This document shows, piece after piece, positions 6,485 through 7,410 of a stretch of 7,410 bases of DNA. The DNA lies in the NCBI GenBank assembly GCA_905202605.1, contig CAJKSU010000140.1, positions 1 through 7,410 of the forward strand, written 5' to 3'. The DNA comes from an uncultured Eubacteriales bacterium. GTDB lineage: Bacteria; Bacillota; Clostridia; Oscillospirales; Oscillospiraceae. The stretch's first letter is position 1; every line of letters starts with the position of its first letter. A program made the position numbers and the translations under genes. The notes below the pieces were generated by a model. That model ran no database searches and had not been told where the DNA came from. It saw only the letters and a program-made list of their open reading frames with translations.

Positions 6485-7410
6485 CCATACGAACACATAC
6501 CCGCTGCATGGTTTTTATTTTGCTTCTAAGTCTGCTTTCCGGTTGCTTCGATGCTCCAGCTGCAGAAGCTCTGATTTCCCAGCAGGAGAGCACGTGGGGG
6601 CTTGTCTTCGGTCAGCCACCGAATACTGCTGCTGTTGTCTCTGAAGCGCCGAACGCCAGCGCCGCGGAAGCGGCCACCATGGAGCTTGACGGTCTGGACG
6701 AGTCCCTGACCGACGCTCTGATCAGCAGCGGTGCCATTCGGCAGGCCATGGAGGACTATGATATTCCTCAGGACTCTTCCGCCTTTGAGGCACTCAAACG
6801 GGTCAACTCCGTCTATGCCGAGGCGCTGAGTGAGGATCAAAAAGCCGGACTGCTGGTCTTTCTGTTTGAAGGAGCCGGAGAAAACACCGATCCACAGGAG
6901 CGCAAGGACGCCATGTGTGTCGTGGTGCAAAATGGAGAAATTCTCTATTTGAGCCGCTGCTGTAGCACCATCCCAGACTACCCCTTCTCCCCATGGAAAA
7001 ACGACGGCGACGATGTTCCCACGCTGAAATCCGGCATTTATTCCTTTGATACCGTAAATCACAACGGACGCTACGCCGCCCTCCGGGTGCTGGGGGATCA
7101 GGTGGTGCGCTTCCATGACAACGATGAATTCTATTCCGATGTCTCTAACAACCAGAGTATTCAGGTGCATCGCCGGGGACATGAGGAAAACTCCCCGGAT
7201 GATGAGGTCTGGGCCAACTCCATCGGCTGCCTTCTGGTGGGACATGCCGGGACTGATCCTGACGATGACTACGCTACCTTTGCCCATGCTGTGGGCATTT
7301 TAAAGGAAGGCTCCAGTGGAAGCACTCCCTACGAGGCGCAGTCCTACGGAACGCTGATCGTAGACCGGAGCCTTGGGGCGGATTATCTCCGCGCCGTAGG
7401 ATATCCGGAC
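6481..7410 (+). CDS. Predicted lipoprotein with YkuD/L,D-transpeptidase-like C-terminal motif (3' end outside window)
   Basis: The frame has 310 codons without a stop and runs off the right edge. Residues 1-22 form a lipoprotein signal: positive start (MTIRTHTR), hydrophobic core (MVFILLLSLL) and lipobox LSGC with Cys22, so the mature protein should be anchored outside the membrane. A low-complexity Ala/Ser/Glu linker follows to about residue 65. The part from about 145 contains CVVVQNGEILYLSRCCSTIP, then LKSGIYSF, and IQVHRRGH (His230, His234) followed by NSIGCLLVG (Ser247, Cys250). A His followed about 20 residues later by Ser-x-Gly-Cys resembles the HxxG...S(H)GC active site of L,D-transpeptidase and related domains; here Ile replaces the usual His before Gly-Cys. 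The start at 6481 is the first ATG after an in-frame stop at 6469. Lipoprotein call firm; catalytic assignment tentative; a cell-wall role is inferred. Confidence 0.75.
   Translation, partial: MTIRTHTRCMVFILLLSLLSGCFDAPAAEALISQQESTWGLVFGQPPNTAAVVSEAPNASAAEAATMELDGLDESLTDALISSGAIRQAMEDYDIPQDSSAFEALKRVNSVYAEALSEDQKAGLLVFLFEGAGENTDPQERKDAMCVVVQNGEILYLSRCCSTIPDYPFSPWKNDGDDVPTLKSGIYSFDTVNHNGRYAALRVLGDQVVRFHDNDEFYSDVSNNQSIQVHRRGHEENSPDDEVWANSIGCLLVGHAGTDPDDDYATFAHAVGILKEGSSGSTPYEAQSYGTLIVDRSLGADYLRAVGYPD

Noticed and set aside
6526..7287. A 253-residue antisense ORF opposite the lipoprotein gene
   Set aside because: The + strand frame has a promoter, signal peptide, lipobox and conserved-looking motifs; the antisense frame has none of these.

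Overview
The window looks like chromosomal DNA from a Gram-positive, moderately GC-rich gut-type Clostridia (Bacillota, probably Oscillospiraceae-like). The reasons are strong AGGAGG-type ribosome binding sites, consensus sigma-A promoters, T-tailed intrinsic terminators, and protein types common in that group. This placement is inference; no taxonomic marker is present. All supported genes lie on the + strand.

Region 1 (start to about 3381) is one tightly packed transcription unit. It holds the 3' part of a chloramphenicol-acetyltransferase-fold, 2-oxoacid-dehydrogenase-E2-like protein without a visible catalytic His. An AMP-forming acyl-CoA ligase overlaps it by 11 nt, and a complete endonuclease IV (nfo) follows 14 nt downstream. 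The unit closes with a strong intrinsic terminator at 3337-3381. The E2-like/ligase pair could form an acyl activation and transfer or binding module; the DNA repair gene has no obvious functional link to it.

Region 2 (3405-5948) is a single-gene unit. A textbook sigma-A promoter (TTTACA, 17 nt, TATAAT) drives a 784-residue MalT/LuxR-type regulator with an N-terminal STAND-like ATPase, a long helical middle and a C-terminal LuxR helix-turn-helix. A terminator at 5902-5948 ends it. The regulator sits between the lipid-type operon and the lipoprotein gene, so either could be its target.

Region 3 (5949-6372) is non-coding. It carries two related palindromic elements (86 bp and about 168 bp) with MITE-like terminal inverted repeats bounded by TA. 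The longer one equals the shorter one plus a 79-nt self-complementary segment lying between CGTCAG direct repeats.

Region 4 (6373 to the end) has a consensus promoter flanked by a perfect 9-bp inverted repeat, a 16-codon leader ORF with a good ribosome binding site, and, joined by an ATGA overlap, a predicted lipoprotein that runs off the right edge. Its C-terminal part carries a His...Ser-Ile-Gly-Cys arrangement resembling L,D-transpeptidase (YkuD-like) active sites. A long antisense ORF covers the same stretch but is a shadow.

The points most worth a second look are the His-less E2-like protein paired with an acyl-CoA ligase, the leader-coupled YkuD-like lipoprotein with its promoter palindrome, and the two-size foldback repeat family.
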